DNA of 64,000 nucleotides from Paracoccaceae bacterium (GCA_027489355.1 JAIXZY010000075.1:124001-188000), one strand, 5' to 3'; positions 51,691-60,378 are shown, counted from the stretch's first letter. Notes: generated from the sequence alone by a model not told the origin. Made by a program: numbers and translations.

Positions 51691-51743
51691 ACAACGCCCA
51701 GAGATGGGGGCCACAGGGCGCGGAGCAATGGAAGGAAAGACCC

Positions 51744-52190
51744 ATGTTTGCGGTCCTCAAGACCGGCGGCAAGCAGTACAAGGTGCAGGCGGGTGACGTC
51801 CTGCGCGTTGAAAAGCTTGATGCCGTCGCTGGAGACAAGATCCAGTTCAACGACATCCTGATGGTCGGCACCACGATCGGTGCGCCGCTGGTTGCGGGCG
51901 CGGCCGTCCAGGCCGAGGTCATCGACCAGATCAAGGGCGAGAAGACCATCCACTACGTCAAGCGCCGCCGGAAGCACTCGTCCCAGCGCACCAAGGGCCA
52001 CCGCCAGCACCTGACGCTGGTCCGCGTGACCGAGGTCCTGGAAAAGGGCGCTGACAAGTCGGGCGTGAAGGCCGCCGTCGGCACCGTTGCCGCCCGTCGC
52101 GCCGTCCACGAAGCCCCCGGCGCGGCCAAGCCCGCCGAAAAGGCCGAGAAACCGAAGCGTGCCGCCAAGGCCGCTGCAGCGCAGGAGTAA
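51744..52190 (+). CDS. rplU: 50S ribosomal protein L21
   Basis: A large-subunit protein of 148 residues that binds 23S rRNA. 'MFAVLKTGGKQYKVQAGD' at the start and 'VKRRRKHSSQRTKGHRQHLTLVRV' in outline are diagnostic. The region after about residue 104 is an Ala/Lys/Glu-rich tail ('AAKPAEKAEKPKRAAKAAAAQE' region) longer than in enteric L21 (103 residues) and common in alphaproteobacteria. It is followed after 6 bp by rpmA. Confidence 0.98.
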   Translation: MFAVLKTGGKQYKVQAGDVLRVEKLDAVAGDKIQFNDILMVGTTIGAPLVAGAAVQAEVIDQIKGEKTIHYVKRRRKHSSQRTKGHRQHLTLVRVTEVLEKGADKSGVKAAVGTVAARRAVHEAPGAAKPAEKAEKPKRAAKAAAAQE

Positions 52191-52196
52191 TCCCCC

Positions 52197-52466
52197 ATGG
52201 CACACAAGAAAGCAGGCGGTTCGTCCCGCAACGGCCGCGACTCGGCCGGTCGTCGCCTGGGCGTGAAGCTCTATGGCGGCCAGCATGCCATTCCGGGCAA
52301 CATCATCTGCCGTCAGCGCGGGACCCAGTGGTTCCCGGGCGAAGGCGTTGGCATGGGCACCGACCATACCATCTTCGCGACCGTCGAAGGCCGCGTGACC
52401 TTCAAGAAAGGTCTCAAAGGCCGCACTTTCATTTCGGTTCTCCCCGCCCAGGAGGCAGCCGAGTAA
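52197..52466 (+). CDS. rpmA: 50S ribosomal protein L27
   Basis: An 89-residue protein whose N-terminal tail reaches the peptidyl-transferase centre. '[20 protein letters not shown]' and '[21 protein letters not shown]' in outline are diagnostic of bL27. No N-terminal cleavage extension is present. The gene is followed by a strong terminator. Confidence 0.98.
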   Translation: MAHKKAGGSSRNGRDSAGRRLGVKLYGGQHAIPGNIICRQRGTQWFPGEGVGMGTDHTIFATVEGRVTFKKGLKGRTFISVLPAQEAAE

Positions 52467-52492
52467 GCCGAACCTTTACAATCGGATTGTAG

Positions 52493-52530
52493 AAGGGGAT
52501 CGGCCGAAGGGCCGGTCCCTTTCTCTTTTC
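52493..52530 (+). terminator. Rho-independent terminator of rplU–rpmA
   Basis: A stem of about 13 bp, including CGGCC/GGCCG and GGG/CCC with one T·G pair, is capped by GAAG and followed by TTTCTCTTTT. Confidence 0.85.
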
Positions 52531-52645
52531 CGGCTCGACCGGGGATTGTGGCAGGGCGTCACGACCTCACCCCGAAAGGGCCAAACATTCGGGCGATTGA
52601 AGGGTTAGCCGTCAATCCCCACATGCGCTTCAAAGGAGGGAAGCC

Positions 52646-53185
52646 ATGATCCTGGAGAAGATCGCGAACCCGGTCGAGATTGCGACCGATCGGTTCACCT
52701 TGCGTCCCGTGCGGAAGTCCGATTGCGGCCTGTTCGCGCTTTATGCCGGGGACAAACGCGTGGCCGAAGCGACCCAGGGCATCCCGCATCCGCTGCCTCC
52801 CGGCGCGGCCGAGGCGTTCTGCGCCCGGGCTATGGCATCGGGCGGCGAGGAGGACATCTGGGTGATGGACGGCAGCCGGTCGAACCTGCCCGAGGTGCTG
52901 GGGGTCATTTCCCTGAAGAAGATGGACCGTGGCCAGTCCGAGGTCGCCTTCTGGGTCGCCCCGGCCTTCTGGAACCACGGCATCGCCTCCGAGGCGGTGC
53001 AGGCCCTGGTCGCGGCCAATCCGCAGAAGAACTGCACCATGTTCGCCGAAGCCTTTCAGGACAATCCGGGCGTGGCGCGGGTGCTGACCAACGCGGGCTT
53101 CCAGTACCTTGGCGACGCCGAGAGCTTCTCGGTCGCGCGACAGGCGACGGTGCCGACCTGGACCTACATCCGCAAGCTGGGCTAG
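52646..53185 (+). CDS. GNAT family N-acetyltransferase (RimJ/RimL type)
   Basis: A 179-residue acetyl-CoA-dependent acyltransferase. 'TDRFTLRPVRKSDCGLFALY' is the RimJ-like opening. 'GQSEVAFWVAPAFWNHGIASEAVQALV' in outline is the acetyl-CoA-binding region. 'NPGVARVLTNAGFQYLG' is the typical closing motif. A GNAT gene commonly follows rpmA in Rhodobacteraceae. Substrate unknown (protein N-termini or a small amine). Confidence 0.88.
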   Translation: MILEKIANPVEIATDRFTLRPVRKSDCGLFALYAGDKRVAEATQGIPHPLPPGAAEAFCARAMASGGEEDIWVMDGSRSNLPEVLGVISLKKMDRGQSEVAFWVAPAFWNHGIASEAVQALVAANPQKNCTMFAEAFQDNPGVARVLTNAGFQYLGDAESFSVARQATVPTWTYIRKLG

Positions 53186-53425
53186 TCCCGGTGCGCCGAC
53201 GCGCCGGTCAGGGACGGCGCGTCGATCCGCTTCTTTCGACCGGCAGCAGCAGCGGCGGACCCGCAGGCGATCACGGCGACCCGCCCGTCGAATCCGGCTC
53301 GACCTTTCGGCGAAGCTGGCAAGAGCCGGACCTGCGTCAATCCGCGGATTTCGGCGCTGTTCCGATTTTACCGCCGCTGCGGCGGCTTTCCCGCCCGACG
53401 TGTGGGGCGGCGGGCCCTGTGTTGA

Positions 53426-54046
53426 TCAGCCCAGCGGCTTGAGCAGGGCTTTCAGCGCCGCCAGCGGATCGTCGGCCCCCCAGATCTCTTCGCCCACGGC
53501 GAAGAAATCGGTGACGGGGCCGAAGCGTTCCACGAGTTCCGCCGTCAGCGCGCCTTCCGCGATGATCGGGACCTCGATCACTTCGGACCACCATTCGAAC
53601 AGGTCGAAGGGCGCGCGGCTGCCGTCGCCGAGGCTCGTCTCGCCGATGGGGCCGAAGGCGGCGTAATCCGCCCCTGCCTCGCCCGCGGACATGCCTTCGT
53701 GGCGCGAGGCCTTGCAGAAGGCCCCGACGATGGCATCGGCGCCGAGGTCCTTGCGGGCCTTGCGCACGTTGCGCGCGCCGTCGGTCAGGTGGACCCCGTC
53801 GAGGCCCAGCCGCTCGGCCAGGATCAGGTGGTCGTCGATCACCACGGCCACGTCGCGGGCATGGGCGGCCTCGCGCGCGGCATCGGCGGCGCGCATCAGC
53901 GTGTCCTCGTCCTTCGTCGCCAGCGACAGGCGCAGGCAGGCGATCTCGGCCCCGTCGAGGATCAGGCCAAGCCGGTCCGAGAAGGTCTCGGCGTCGAAGG
54001 TCGGGGGGGTGATCAGGGTGATCTGCGGGCGCTCGTCTGCGGCCAT
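53426..54046 (-). CDS. Thiamine phosphate synthase-like protein (ThiE/TenI superfamily)
   Basis: A 206-residue TIM barrel. 'VVIDDHLILAERLGLDGVHLTDG' corresponds to the ThiE 'NDR…GVHLGQ' region, and 'GADYAAFGPIGETSLG' to 'GADYIGFGPIF.T'. The phosphate-binding 'GGI' loop is replaced by 'IAEGAL', and the Arg of NDR is His, so the standard synthase activity is uncertain. No other thiamine genes are next to it. Confidence 0.75.
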   Translation of the reverse strand: MAADERPQITLITPPTFDAETFSDRLGLILDGAEIACLRLSLATKDEDTLMRAADAAREAAHARDVAVVIDDHLILAERLGLDGVHLTDGARNVRKARKDLGADAIVGAFCKASRHEGMSAGEAGADYAAFGPIGETSLGDGSRAPFDLFEWWSEVIEVPIIAEGALTAELVERFGPVTDFFAVGEEIWGADDPLAALKALLKPLG

Positions 54047-54080
54047 TTCGGGCTCCGGAATATGCGTTGCGGCCCGTCTA

Positions 54081-54428
54081 TCAGCGTTTTGCGGGCTTGG
54101 CTACCTTGGGCGGCAGGGCGCGGACCGTGGCCAGGGCCAGCGCCAGCACCGGTCGGCGCAGCGCGGGGTCGGCGCTGTCCTCCGGCGAGAGTTCGACCAT
54201 CGCCGCCATGGTGCGCTTGCCCATCCGCATCGGGCGGACGCCGGGCAGGGCCAGGGCCTGGGCGTAGCGGTCCCTGCCGACACGGTACATCGTCCCGCCC
54301 CGGTGCAGCCCGCAGATCATGTGGCCCCCGCGCAGGAAGCAGAGGCCGCCGAACATCTTCTGCTCGGTGAAGGCCTCGCCGCCCAGATCGTCGCGCAGCA
54401 CCTGCGCAAGGGTGGGGTCGATGGCCAT
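54081..54428 (-). CDS. TfoX/Sxy family protein (N-terminal domain only)
   Basis: A 115-residue protein. 'QKMFGGLCFLRGGHMICGLHRGGTMYRVG' in outline is the TfoX N-terminal domain ('K.MFGG..f..g..f'). The C-terminal TfoX domain is missing, as in most alphaproteobacterial homologues, so a role in competence is not implied. It is divergent from trmJ. Confidence 0.82.
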   Translation of the reverse strand: MAIDPTLAQVLRDDLGGEAFTEQKMFGGLCFLRGGHMICGLHRGGTMYRVGRDRYAQALALPGVRPMRMGKRTMAAMVELSPEDSADPALRRPVLALALATVRALPPKVAKPAKR

Positions 54429-54496
54429 CCCGGCTCTCCTTGTCAGGGGCGTGGGGCTAGCCTATCTGGCGCGGAGGCTTTGGCAAAGGTGTTCCC

Positions 54497-55234
54497 ATGA
54501 TCCCCCCCGTCTTCATCCTGGTCCGTCCCCAGATGGGCGAGAACATCGGCGCGGCGGCGCGGGCGATGCTGAACTTCGGGGTGGAGCGGATGCGGGTCGT
54601 CGGGCCGCGCGATGGCTGGCCGAACCCGAAGGCAGTGGCAATGGCAAGCGGAGCGGGGCGGGTGCTGGACCATGCGGGCCATTTCGCGGACCTGCCGGCG
54701 GCCATCGCCGACTGCGACTTCGTCTTCGCCACCACGGCGCGCGGGCGCGAGCTGGTGAAAGAGGTCGTGACCCCGGAACGCGCGATGGAAATGGCGCGGG
54801 CGATGGGAGCCGAGGGCAAGCGGGTCGGCGTGCTGTTCGGGCCGGAGCGCGCGGGGCTGGAGAACGAGGATATCGTCCGGGCGAATGCGATCGTGACAGT
54901 GCCGGTGAATCCTGATTTCCCCTCGCTGAACCTGGCGCAATGTGTGCTTCTGTTGGGGTATGAATGGCGGCGCCAGACGGGGGAAGTGGCGCCCTCGGTC
55001 ATGGAGCTGGCGCGGACCGACTTCGCCAGCCGCGAGGAGGTGGACCGGCTGGCCGATCATTTCGAGGAGCGTCTGGACGCGGCGGGGTTCTTCTTTCCGG
55101 CGACGAAGGTGGAGGGGATGAAGGCCAATCTGCGGAACATGTGGGGGCGGCTGGGGCTGACCCGGGCCGAGGTGCAGACCTTCCACGGCATGCTGCGCCA
55201 GATCGCCTGGAAGTTGAAACGGCAGGGTGACTGA
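54497..55234 (+). CDS. trmJ: tRNA (cytidine/uridine-2'-O-)-methyltransferase TrmJ-like
   Basis: A SPOUT-fold enzyme of 245 residues that 2'-O-methylates position 32 of some tRNAs with S-adenosylmethionine. 'FILVRPQMGENIGAAARAMLNFG', 'GVLFGPERAGLENEDIVRANAIVTVPVNPDFPSLNLAQCVLL' in outline are the SpoU motifs 1-3 that form the trefoil knot. A C-terminal helical extension, 'FFFPATKVEGMKANLRNMWGRLGLT' in outline, is typical of TrmJ. Confidence 0.92.
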   Translation: MIPPVFILVRPQMGENIGAAARAMLNFGVERMRVVGPRDGWPNPKAVAMASGAGRVLDHAGHFADLPAAIADCDFVFATTARGRELVKEVVTPERAMEMARAMGAEGKRVGVLFGPERAGLENEDIVRANAIVTVPVNPDFPSLNLAQCVLLLGYEWRRQTGEVAPSVMELARTDFASREEVDRLADHFEERLDAAGFFFPATKVEGMKANLRNMWGRLGLTRAEVQTFHGMLRQIAWKLKRQGD

Positions 55235-55347
55235 CACGGGCTGTCCACGCAGGTCAGGCTTGGCGGCTTCAAGAATTTCAGCCACTTGGCCGTGGCCGTT
55301 CACAGTTTGTCAGGCATGCTCGCACGGCCCGGATAGCGAGCGGTGGG

Positions 55348-55375
55348 GTAGGGTGGGCAATATTGCCCACCCTAC
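55348..55375. repeat. GTAGGG palindromic intergenic element, copy 3
   Basis: GTAGGGTGGGCAAT and its exact complement form a 28-bp perfect palindrome. It lies between trmJ and the transglycosylase gene. Confidence 0.88.
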
Positions 55376-55447
55376 GCTTGTGCTCTTGGCCTGACTTCGC
55401 CTGTCTGTATCATGGCGGACAAAGAAGAGCAGAAGGCGGGCAGGACC

Positions 55448-56704
55448 ATGCATCAGGCAGCAGTTTCGACACGACATTCGCGGCGCGGTGCGCTTGGACT
55501 GGGGGCGGCGGCGCTGCTCTCGGCCTGCATGTCCTCGGGCCGGTCCAGCGGCGGCTACAGTGCGCCGGATGCGCCGCCGCGTCCGGTGCCGAATGCAGGC
55601 TGGGACGCCTGGGTCGAAGGGTTCAAGGGGCGGGCGGTCGCACGCGGGATCTCTCCGGGCGTGGTCGACGCGGCCTTTCGCGGCGCGGGCTTCCTGCCCG
55701 AGGTGATCGAGCGCGATCGCAACCAGACCGAGTTCAAACGGACCCTTGAGGACTACCTGAACATCGCGGCCTCGGACGAACGGGTGAGCCTTGGTCGCCA
55801 GAAATATGCGCAATATGGCGGGGTGCTGTCCAAGATCGAAAGCCGCTACGGCGTCGAGGGCCATGTCGTCGCCGCGGTCTGGGGACTGGAGAGCTTCTTC
55901 GGCACCCGGCGCGGCAACGTGCCGGTGGTCAGCGCGCTGTCGACGCTGGCTTATGAGGGGCGGCGGGGCGCGTTCTTCGAAGACCAGCTGATCGCGGCCT
56001 TGAAGATCCTGCAGGCCGGGGATGTCTCGGCCCAGGGGATGACGGGCAGCTGGGCCGGGGCGATGGGGCATACCCAGTTCATCCCGACCTCTTACCTTGC
56101 CTATGCGGTGGATTTCACTGGCGACGGACGGCGCGACATCTGGAGCGAGGATCCCACGGATTCGCTCGCCTCGACGGCGGCCTACCTGGCGAAGTCCGGC
56201 TGGACCCGGGGTTTGCCCTGGGGAATGGAGGTGGTGCTCCCGGCCGGGTTCGACACGGGGCGTCTGGGGCGTGGGAAAGGCCAGTCGGCTGAGGTCTGGC
56301 AGGGGCTGGGCGTGCGTGCGGCCGATGGGCGGGCTCTTGCGGGCGGGTCGATCATCGCGGGCGGCAACGGCGGCGGCGGACCGTATTTCCTGTTGACACA
56401 GAACTTCGCGACGATCCTGCGCTACAACAACGCGCAGAACTACGCGATCGGCGTCGGGCATCTGTCCGACCGGCTGCTGGGCCGGGGGCCGGTGCAGGCC
56501 TCGTTCGGTCCGGATGCAAGCGGGATGACTCAGGCCGACCGGCAAGAACTGCAGCGGCTGCTGACCGCGCGGGGCTTCGACACCGGCGGGTCGGACGGCG
56601 TGATCGGGACGAAGACGCGCGAGGCGATCAGCGCCTACCAGGCAAGCGTCGGTCTGCCGGCGACCGGGGAACCGTCGCTGGACCTTCTGCGTCGTCTGCG
56701 CTGA
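55448..56704 (+). CDS. Lytic murein transglycosylase with peptidoglycan-binding domain
   Basis: A 418-residue putative lipoprotein that cleaves peptidoglycan glycan strands. A twin-Arg-like start 'SRRGALGLGAAALLSAC' ends in a lipobox cysteine. The MltB-type catalytic domain has 'AAVWGLESFFGTRRGN' with the catalytic Glu, and 'GSWAGAMGHTQFIPTSYLAYAVDFTGDG' in outline. A C-terminal PG-binding repeat ('LLTARGFDTGGSDGVIGTKTREAI' region) follows. I chose the ATG at 55448, after GGCAGG; an in-frame ATG at 55412 adds 12 polar residues. Confidence 0.9.
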   Translation: MHQAAVSTRHSRRGALGLGAAALLSACMSSGRSSGGYSAPDAPPRPVPNAGWDAWVEGFKGRAVARGISPGVVDAAFRGAGFLPEVIERDRNQTEFKRTLEDYLNIAASDERVSLGRQKYAQYGGVLSKIESRYGVEGHVVAAVWGLESFFGTRRGNVPVVSALSTLAYEGRRGAFFEDQLIAALKILQAGDVSAQGMTGSWAGAMGHTQFIPTSYLAYAVDFTGDGRRDIWSEDPTDSLASTAAYLAKSGWTRGLPWGMEVVLPAGFDTGRLGRGKGQSAEVWQGLGVRAADGRALAGGSIIAGGNGGGGPYFLLTQNFATILRYNNAQNYAIGVGHLSDRLLGRGPVQASFGPDASGMTQADRQELQRLLTARGFDTGGSDGVIGTKTREAISAYQASVGLPATGEPSLDLLRRLR

Positions 56705-56733
56705 AGGGCGGTGGGCGAATCGCCCACCCTACG
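56705..56733. repeat. GTAGGG palindromic intergenic element, copy 4 (short)
   Basis: GGTGGGCGA (56710-56718) pairs with TCGCCCACC (56720-56728), then CTACG. It fills the 40-bp gap between the transglycosylase and DUF2200 genes. Confidence 0.75.
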
Positions 56734-56744
56734 AAAGGATCGGC

Positions 56745-57095
56745 ATGGCGCACCGCATCTACGGGATGAGCCTGGCGAAGGTCTATCCGGCCTGGGCCGC
56801 CAAGGTGGAACGGAAGGGCCGCAACCGCGAAGACCTGGACCGCGTGATCTGCTGGCTGACCGGGCATGATGTGGCAAGCCTGGCGGCGGTGCTGGCGGAA
56901 GGCCTGTCGCTGGAACGCTTTTTCGCCGAGGCACCGCGGATGAACCCGGCCCGCGATCAGGTGAGCGGAGTGATCTGCGGGGTGCGGATCGAGGAGATCG
57001 ACGAGCCCCTGATGCGAGAAATCCGCATTCTCGACAAGCTGGTGGACGAGCTGGCAAGGGGTCGGCCGCTGTCGAAGGTCTTGCGCGACGGGTAA
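56745..57095 (+). CDS. DUF2200 family protein
   Basis: A 116-residue cytoplasmic protein. 'HRIYGMSLAKVYPAWAAKVERKGRNREDLDRVICWLTGH' in outline and 'RIEEIDEPLMREIRILDKLVDELARG' in outline match DUF2200, a family of unknown function widespread in bacteria. No catalytic motif is apparent. It is 40 bp after the transglycosylase gene, across a palindromic repeat. Confidence 0.85.
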   Translation: MAHRIYGMSLAKVYPAWAAKVERKGRNREDLDRVICWLTGHDVASLAAVLAEGLSLERFFAEAPRMNPARDQVSGVICGVRIEEIDEPLMREIRILDKLVDELARGRPLSKVLRDG

Positions 57096-57265
57096 AGGCA
57101 GCTTGCGCGCCGTCTGGCCGGAAAGGCGATATCGGGGCGGGCGTGATCCGGGTGGCGGAAGCGTTGCAGGCGGGACGGCCCGCCGGTGGCGCAGGCCAGC
57201 AAGATGATCCGGCTTCGGGCGGGGGCACAGCTGGCCTTTCGGCCGAAAGGCATCGCGCGGGGCCC

Positions 57266-58309
57266 TCAGTCGCCCAACAGGTCCGCCGCCGGGTTCTCGC
57301 TGATATCGACGTCGGCATAGTATTTCTGCGCCTGGATGGCAGAACGATGCAGGCTGAGCTGCATCGCCGCCGCGAGGGGGGCGCCGTCCAGCGCGGCCTG
57401 GGTCAGGAAGCCCGCGCGCAGCCCGTGGGGGGTGGCGAAGTCCGGCGGCAGGCCAGCCAGACGCAGCCTATGGCGCAGGATCACCCGCAGCGCGTCCGGG
57501 GCGAGACGCCGCGGCAGGGGGCGATCCGCCTTGCTGACGGGGCGGAAGAGCGGCCCCTGGGTCAGGCCCGTCACCTCAAGCCAGTTGACCACCGCCCGCG
57601 CGGCGCGGCCCTTCAGCGGCAGTCTCGGGGCCTGGTCCTGCCGGGTGGTCTTTGTCTCCAGCAGGCGGACCAAGAGCAGGCCCTTGCCGTCGAAGTCGTC
57701 CCGCCCGATGTCCTCGACGTTCAGCGCGGTCACTTCCGACCGGCGCCGTCCGCCGCTGGCGAAGGCAAGCATCAGCATCGCGCGGTCGCGAATGCCGCGG
57801 TGGCTGTCGTCGCAGGTGGCGAGCAGCGCCTGAAGGATGTCGCGGGTCACCGGCCTTGGGGATTTCGGCGCGCGGGGCCGGGCGGCGACGCGCCGCGCCT
57901 TCTGGCGTGCCTGCCGGACCAGGGGCGCTGCGAAGGGCGAGGCGAGGTTGCGCATCCGGTGAAAGGCCTGCCACGAGGCGATACGGCGGTCGAGCGTGGC
58001 CGGGGCCGGGCAGGCGAGGCTGGTGCGCAGGCCGATGGCGACCAGCTCGAGCGCGACGTCCTGCGCCGGGCCAGGGGTGTCGGTCAGGTCCTGCGCGTGG
58101 TCGAGGATGAAGCGGAGCGCCACCGTCTCGTCTTCGGGCCAGGCAAGCGGTCGCCCGAAGGCGGCCATCTTCCAGGCGGCGAGGTAGGCCAGGTCGCGTT
58201 CCCAGGCGCGCAGCGTGTTTGGTGGCGTGCCGCGCCGGAACAGCTCGGTCAGCGCGGCCTCATCGGCGGCGGAGAGCTGTGCGTAGCCGGGCAGGGCAAG
58301 TGGGGTCAT
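57266..58309 (-). CDS. Tyrosine-type site-specific recombinase/integrase
   Basis: A 347-residue phage-integrase-family protein. An N-terminal SAM-like DNA-binding domain (~10-125) precedes the catalytic domain. The first Arg is in 'SGGRRRSEV', Lys220 in 'LETKTT', His295/Arg298 in 'PHGLRAG', His321 in 'LHRS', and the nucleophile is Tyr330 or 331 in 'QKYYADVD'. All catalytic positions are filled. I chose the ATG at 58309; an ATG at 58354 is in frame. No excisionase, att repeats or mobile cargo are next to it, so it may be a resident domesticated recombinase. Confidence 0.88.
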   Translation of the reverse strand: MTPLALPGYAQLSAADEAALTELFRRGTPPNTLRAWERDLAYLAAWKMAAFGRPLAWPEDETVALRFILDHAQDLTDTPGPAQDVALELVAIGLRTSLACPAPATLDRRIASWQAFHRMRNLASPFAAPLVRQARQKARRVAARPRAPKSPRPVTRDILQALLATCDDSHRGIRDRAMLMLAFASGGRRRSEVTALNVEDIGRDDFDGKGLLLVRLLETKTTRQDQAPRLPLKGRAARAVVNWLEVTGLTQGPLFRPVSKADRPLPRRLAPDALRVILRHRLRLAGLPPDFATPHGLRAGFLTQAALDGAPLAAAMQLSLHRSAIQAQKYYADVDISENPAADLLGD

Positions 58310-58433
58310 GCGGGGGTCCGAAGCTTTGGGCGCACCGTCCTGGATGCGGCGCATCTGGGCAGAGATCCCGGCCGGAGGCAAGCGCGTGCGCGAGGCGGGG
58401 GGCGATGGCAGCATCGGCTGCGGTGCGGCGAAA

Positions 58434-58463
58434 TTGACAAACTTTCCGGCAGGGTGCTCGATA
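58434..58463 (+). promoter_or_regulatory. Candidate promoter of the RpiR-type regulator gene
   Basis: TTGACA (58434-58439), 18 bp, TCGATA (58458-58463). GAAA-N9-TTTC surrounds the -35 element, and could be an autoregulatory site of an RpiR-type protein. Confidence 0.35.
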
Positions 58464-58505
58464 CGCGGGTTCCGCGGGTGCCCGCCCGTGAGAGGGAAAG
58501 TGCCG

Positions 58506-59372
58506 ATGTCCTACCGCCCGCCCGAGAGCTATGAAGAGCTGATCACGCTGATCCACGACCGCTATGACCAGATGTCGAAGTCCTACCGGCAGATCGCGCT
58601 GTTCCTCACGCAGAACCCCAACGACGTGGCGATGCTGTCGGTGAATGCCATCGCCGCGAAGTGCGGCATCCATGCCTCGGGCTTCGTGCGCTATGCGCAG
58701 TCGCTGGGCTACAAGGGGTTCCGCGAGCTGCAGGCGGTGTTCCAGCGGCGGCTGACCACGGCCGCCCCCGGGTTCGAGGCGCGCGTCAAGGCGCTGGAGG
58801 CAGAGCTGGGCGGCGCGCGGGAAGGAGAGGTCGGGTTTCTTGCCGATCTGGTGGCGCGGGATGTCGCGTCGTTGCAGGAGCTGCTGGCGAGCATCGACCC
58901 CGGCCGTCTGGCGCGGGCGGCAGAGCTGCTGGACGGCGCGGATACGGTCTACCTGATCGGTCAGTTGCGCTCGGCCCCGGTGGTGGAGCTGTTGCGCTAT
59001 GTCCTGACGATGCTGGGCAAGCGCACGGTGCTTCTGGATGCCGGCGGGGGGCTGGCGACGCATATGGCGAGGGTCGCGCGGCCGTCCGATCTGCTGTTCG
59101 TGGTCTCTTTCCGCTTCTATGCCACCGAAGTGGTGAACGTCGCCGAAGAGACCGCCCGGCGCGGGGTGCCGATCCTGGCGATCACCGACAGCACGCTGTC
59201 GCCCTATGCGAGGCTGGCCGAGGTGCTTTTCGCGGTGCCCGAGCACGGATACACCTTTTCACGCAGCCTGGCGGCGCCGATGTGCCTGGCGCAGGCGCTG
59301 TGCGTGGCGCTTGCGGCGCGCGGGCAGGCGAGCGGCACCGCGCCGCGGATTCCGGTGGTCACCGGGCCGTAG
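58506..59372 (+). CDS. MurR/RpiR family transcriptional regulator
   Basis: A 288-residue regulator. The N-terminal HTH_6 domain has 'SKSYRQIALFLTQNPNDVAMLSVNAIAAKCGIHASGFVRYAQSLGYKGFREL' in outline. The C-terminal SIS domain binds phosphosugars ('ADTVYLIGQLRSAPVVELLRYVL', 'LLFVVSFRFYATEVVNVAEETARRG' in outline). The ATG at 58506 is preferred; the frame is open upstream into the integrase region. It lies next to, and probably controls, the SDR/aldolase/dehydrogenase cluster. Confidence 0.9.
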   Translation: MSYRPPESYEELITLIHDRYDQMSKSYRQIALFLTQNPNDVAMLSVNAIAAKCGIHASGFVRYAQSLGYKGFRELQAVFQRRLTTAAPGFEARVKALEAELGGAREGEVGFLADLVARDVASLQELLASIDPGRLARAAELLDGADTVYLIGQLRSAPVVELLRYVLTMLGKRTVLLDAGGGLATHMARVARPSDLLFVVSFRFYATEVVNVAEETARRGVPILAITDSTLSPYARLAEVLFAVPEHGYTFSRSLAAPMCLAQALCVALAARGQASGTAPRIPVVTGP

Positions 59373-59380
59373 GCCGCCGG

Positions 59381-60196
59381 TCAGGGCAGGCGCATCGGCC
59401 CGTCGGGAACCGGCATTCCGCCCGCCACGGCGCCCCAGACCGACTGGTCGAAGTTCACGATCGCCCCTGTCATCAGCCCCGCATCGTCCGAGACGAGGAA
59501 GTTCACCGCGCGCGCGGCCTCGTCCGGGTCGACGAGGCGCCCGAAGGGCAGGGAGGCCGCGGCCTTTGCCTCCCAGTCGGGATCGCCGCCCTCGGCCTGA
59601 ATCTCGCGTTCATGGTCGCTGGCCATCCAGCCGACGTTCAGCTGGTTCACGCGGATACGGTTGCCCATCACCGAAAAGGCGGTGTTCGCGGTAAGCGTCG
59701 TCAACGCACCCTTGCTGGCGCAATAGGCGTTGATGAAGGGCTGGCCGGACAGCGCCGAGATCGAGCCGATGTTGCAGATCGCGCCCTGGATCCCCCGGGC
59801 GATCATCAGCCGGATCGCGTCCTGCATCAGAAAGTACGGACCGCGGACATTGGTGGCAAAGAGGGCGTCGAAGGTTTCGGGGCTGGTGTCCAGGATCGTC
59901 CCCCGCGCCGTCGATGCCCCGGCATTCACCAGCACGTCGAGGCGACCGAACAGGCGGTCGGTCTCGGCGATGACTGTCCGGCAGTCCTCGACCCGGGCAA
60001 AGTCGGCCTGGAGGAAATGCGTCCTGGTGCCGTGCGCCCCGGCGATCTCGCGGGCGACACGCGCGCCGCGGTCGGCGTTGCGGCCGGTGATGACGATGCC
60101 CTGCGCGCCCGCCGCTGCCAGCCTGCGCGCGATCGCGGCGCCGAGGCCCTGCGTTGCCCCCGTCACGACGCAGACCTTTCCATCCATCCGGTTCAT
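59381..60196 (-). CDS. SDR family oxidoreductase
   Basis: A short-chain dehydrogenase of 271 residues. The cofactor motif is 'VTGATQGLGAAIARRL'. 'VLVNAGAS' is the NNAG equivalent. The catalytic Ser–Tyr–Lys are in 'NIGSISALSG' and 'YCASKGA'. The unusual end 'NFDQSVWGAVAGGMPVP' carries a substrate loop that I do not recognise. The ATG at 60196 has GGGGGGAA upstream. It is convergent with the RpiR gene and divergent from the aldolase operon. Confidence 0.9.
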   Translation of the reverse strand: MNRMDGKVCVVTGATQGLGAAIARRLAAAGAQGIVITGRNADRGARVAREIAGAHGTRTHFLQADFARVEDCRTVIAETDRLFGRLDVLVNAGASTARGTILDTSPETFDALFATNVRGPYFLMQDAIRLMIARGIQGAICNIGSISALSGQPFINAYCASKGALTTLTANTAFSVMGNRIRVNQLNVGWMASDHEREIQAEGGDPDWEAKAAASLPFGRLVDPDEAARAVNFLVSDDAGLMTGAIVNFDQSVWGAVAGGMPVPDGPMRLP

Positions 60197-60247
60197 GCTT
60201 CCCCCCAAACGTCCCGTTCTTGCCAGCTTACCCGCTTGCATCGACTG

Positions 60248-60276
60248 TTGACAATGCGGGTAATGCGGCAATGAAT
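60248..60276 (+). promoter_or_regulatory. Candidate sigma-70 promoter of the aldolase operon
   Basis: TTGACA (60248-60253), 17 bp, ATGAAT (60271-60276). It lies in the divergent spacer between the SDR and aldolase genes, about 100 bases before the aldolase ATG. AATGCGG repeats fill the spacer. Confidence 0.5.
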
Positions 60277-60378
60277 GTTGTGCAGAGGGCGCGGAGGATC
60301 AGGAGTGCGGAGCGGTATCTTCCTTCGTGGGCAGGGGATCGCCCCACCCGGCCGCGGAACCTGCCCGGGGGTGTGGCG

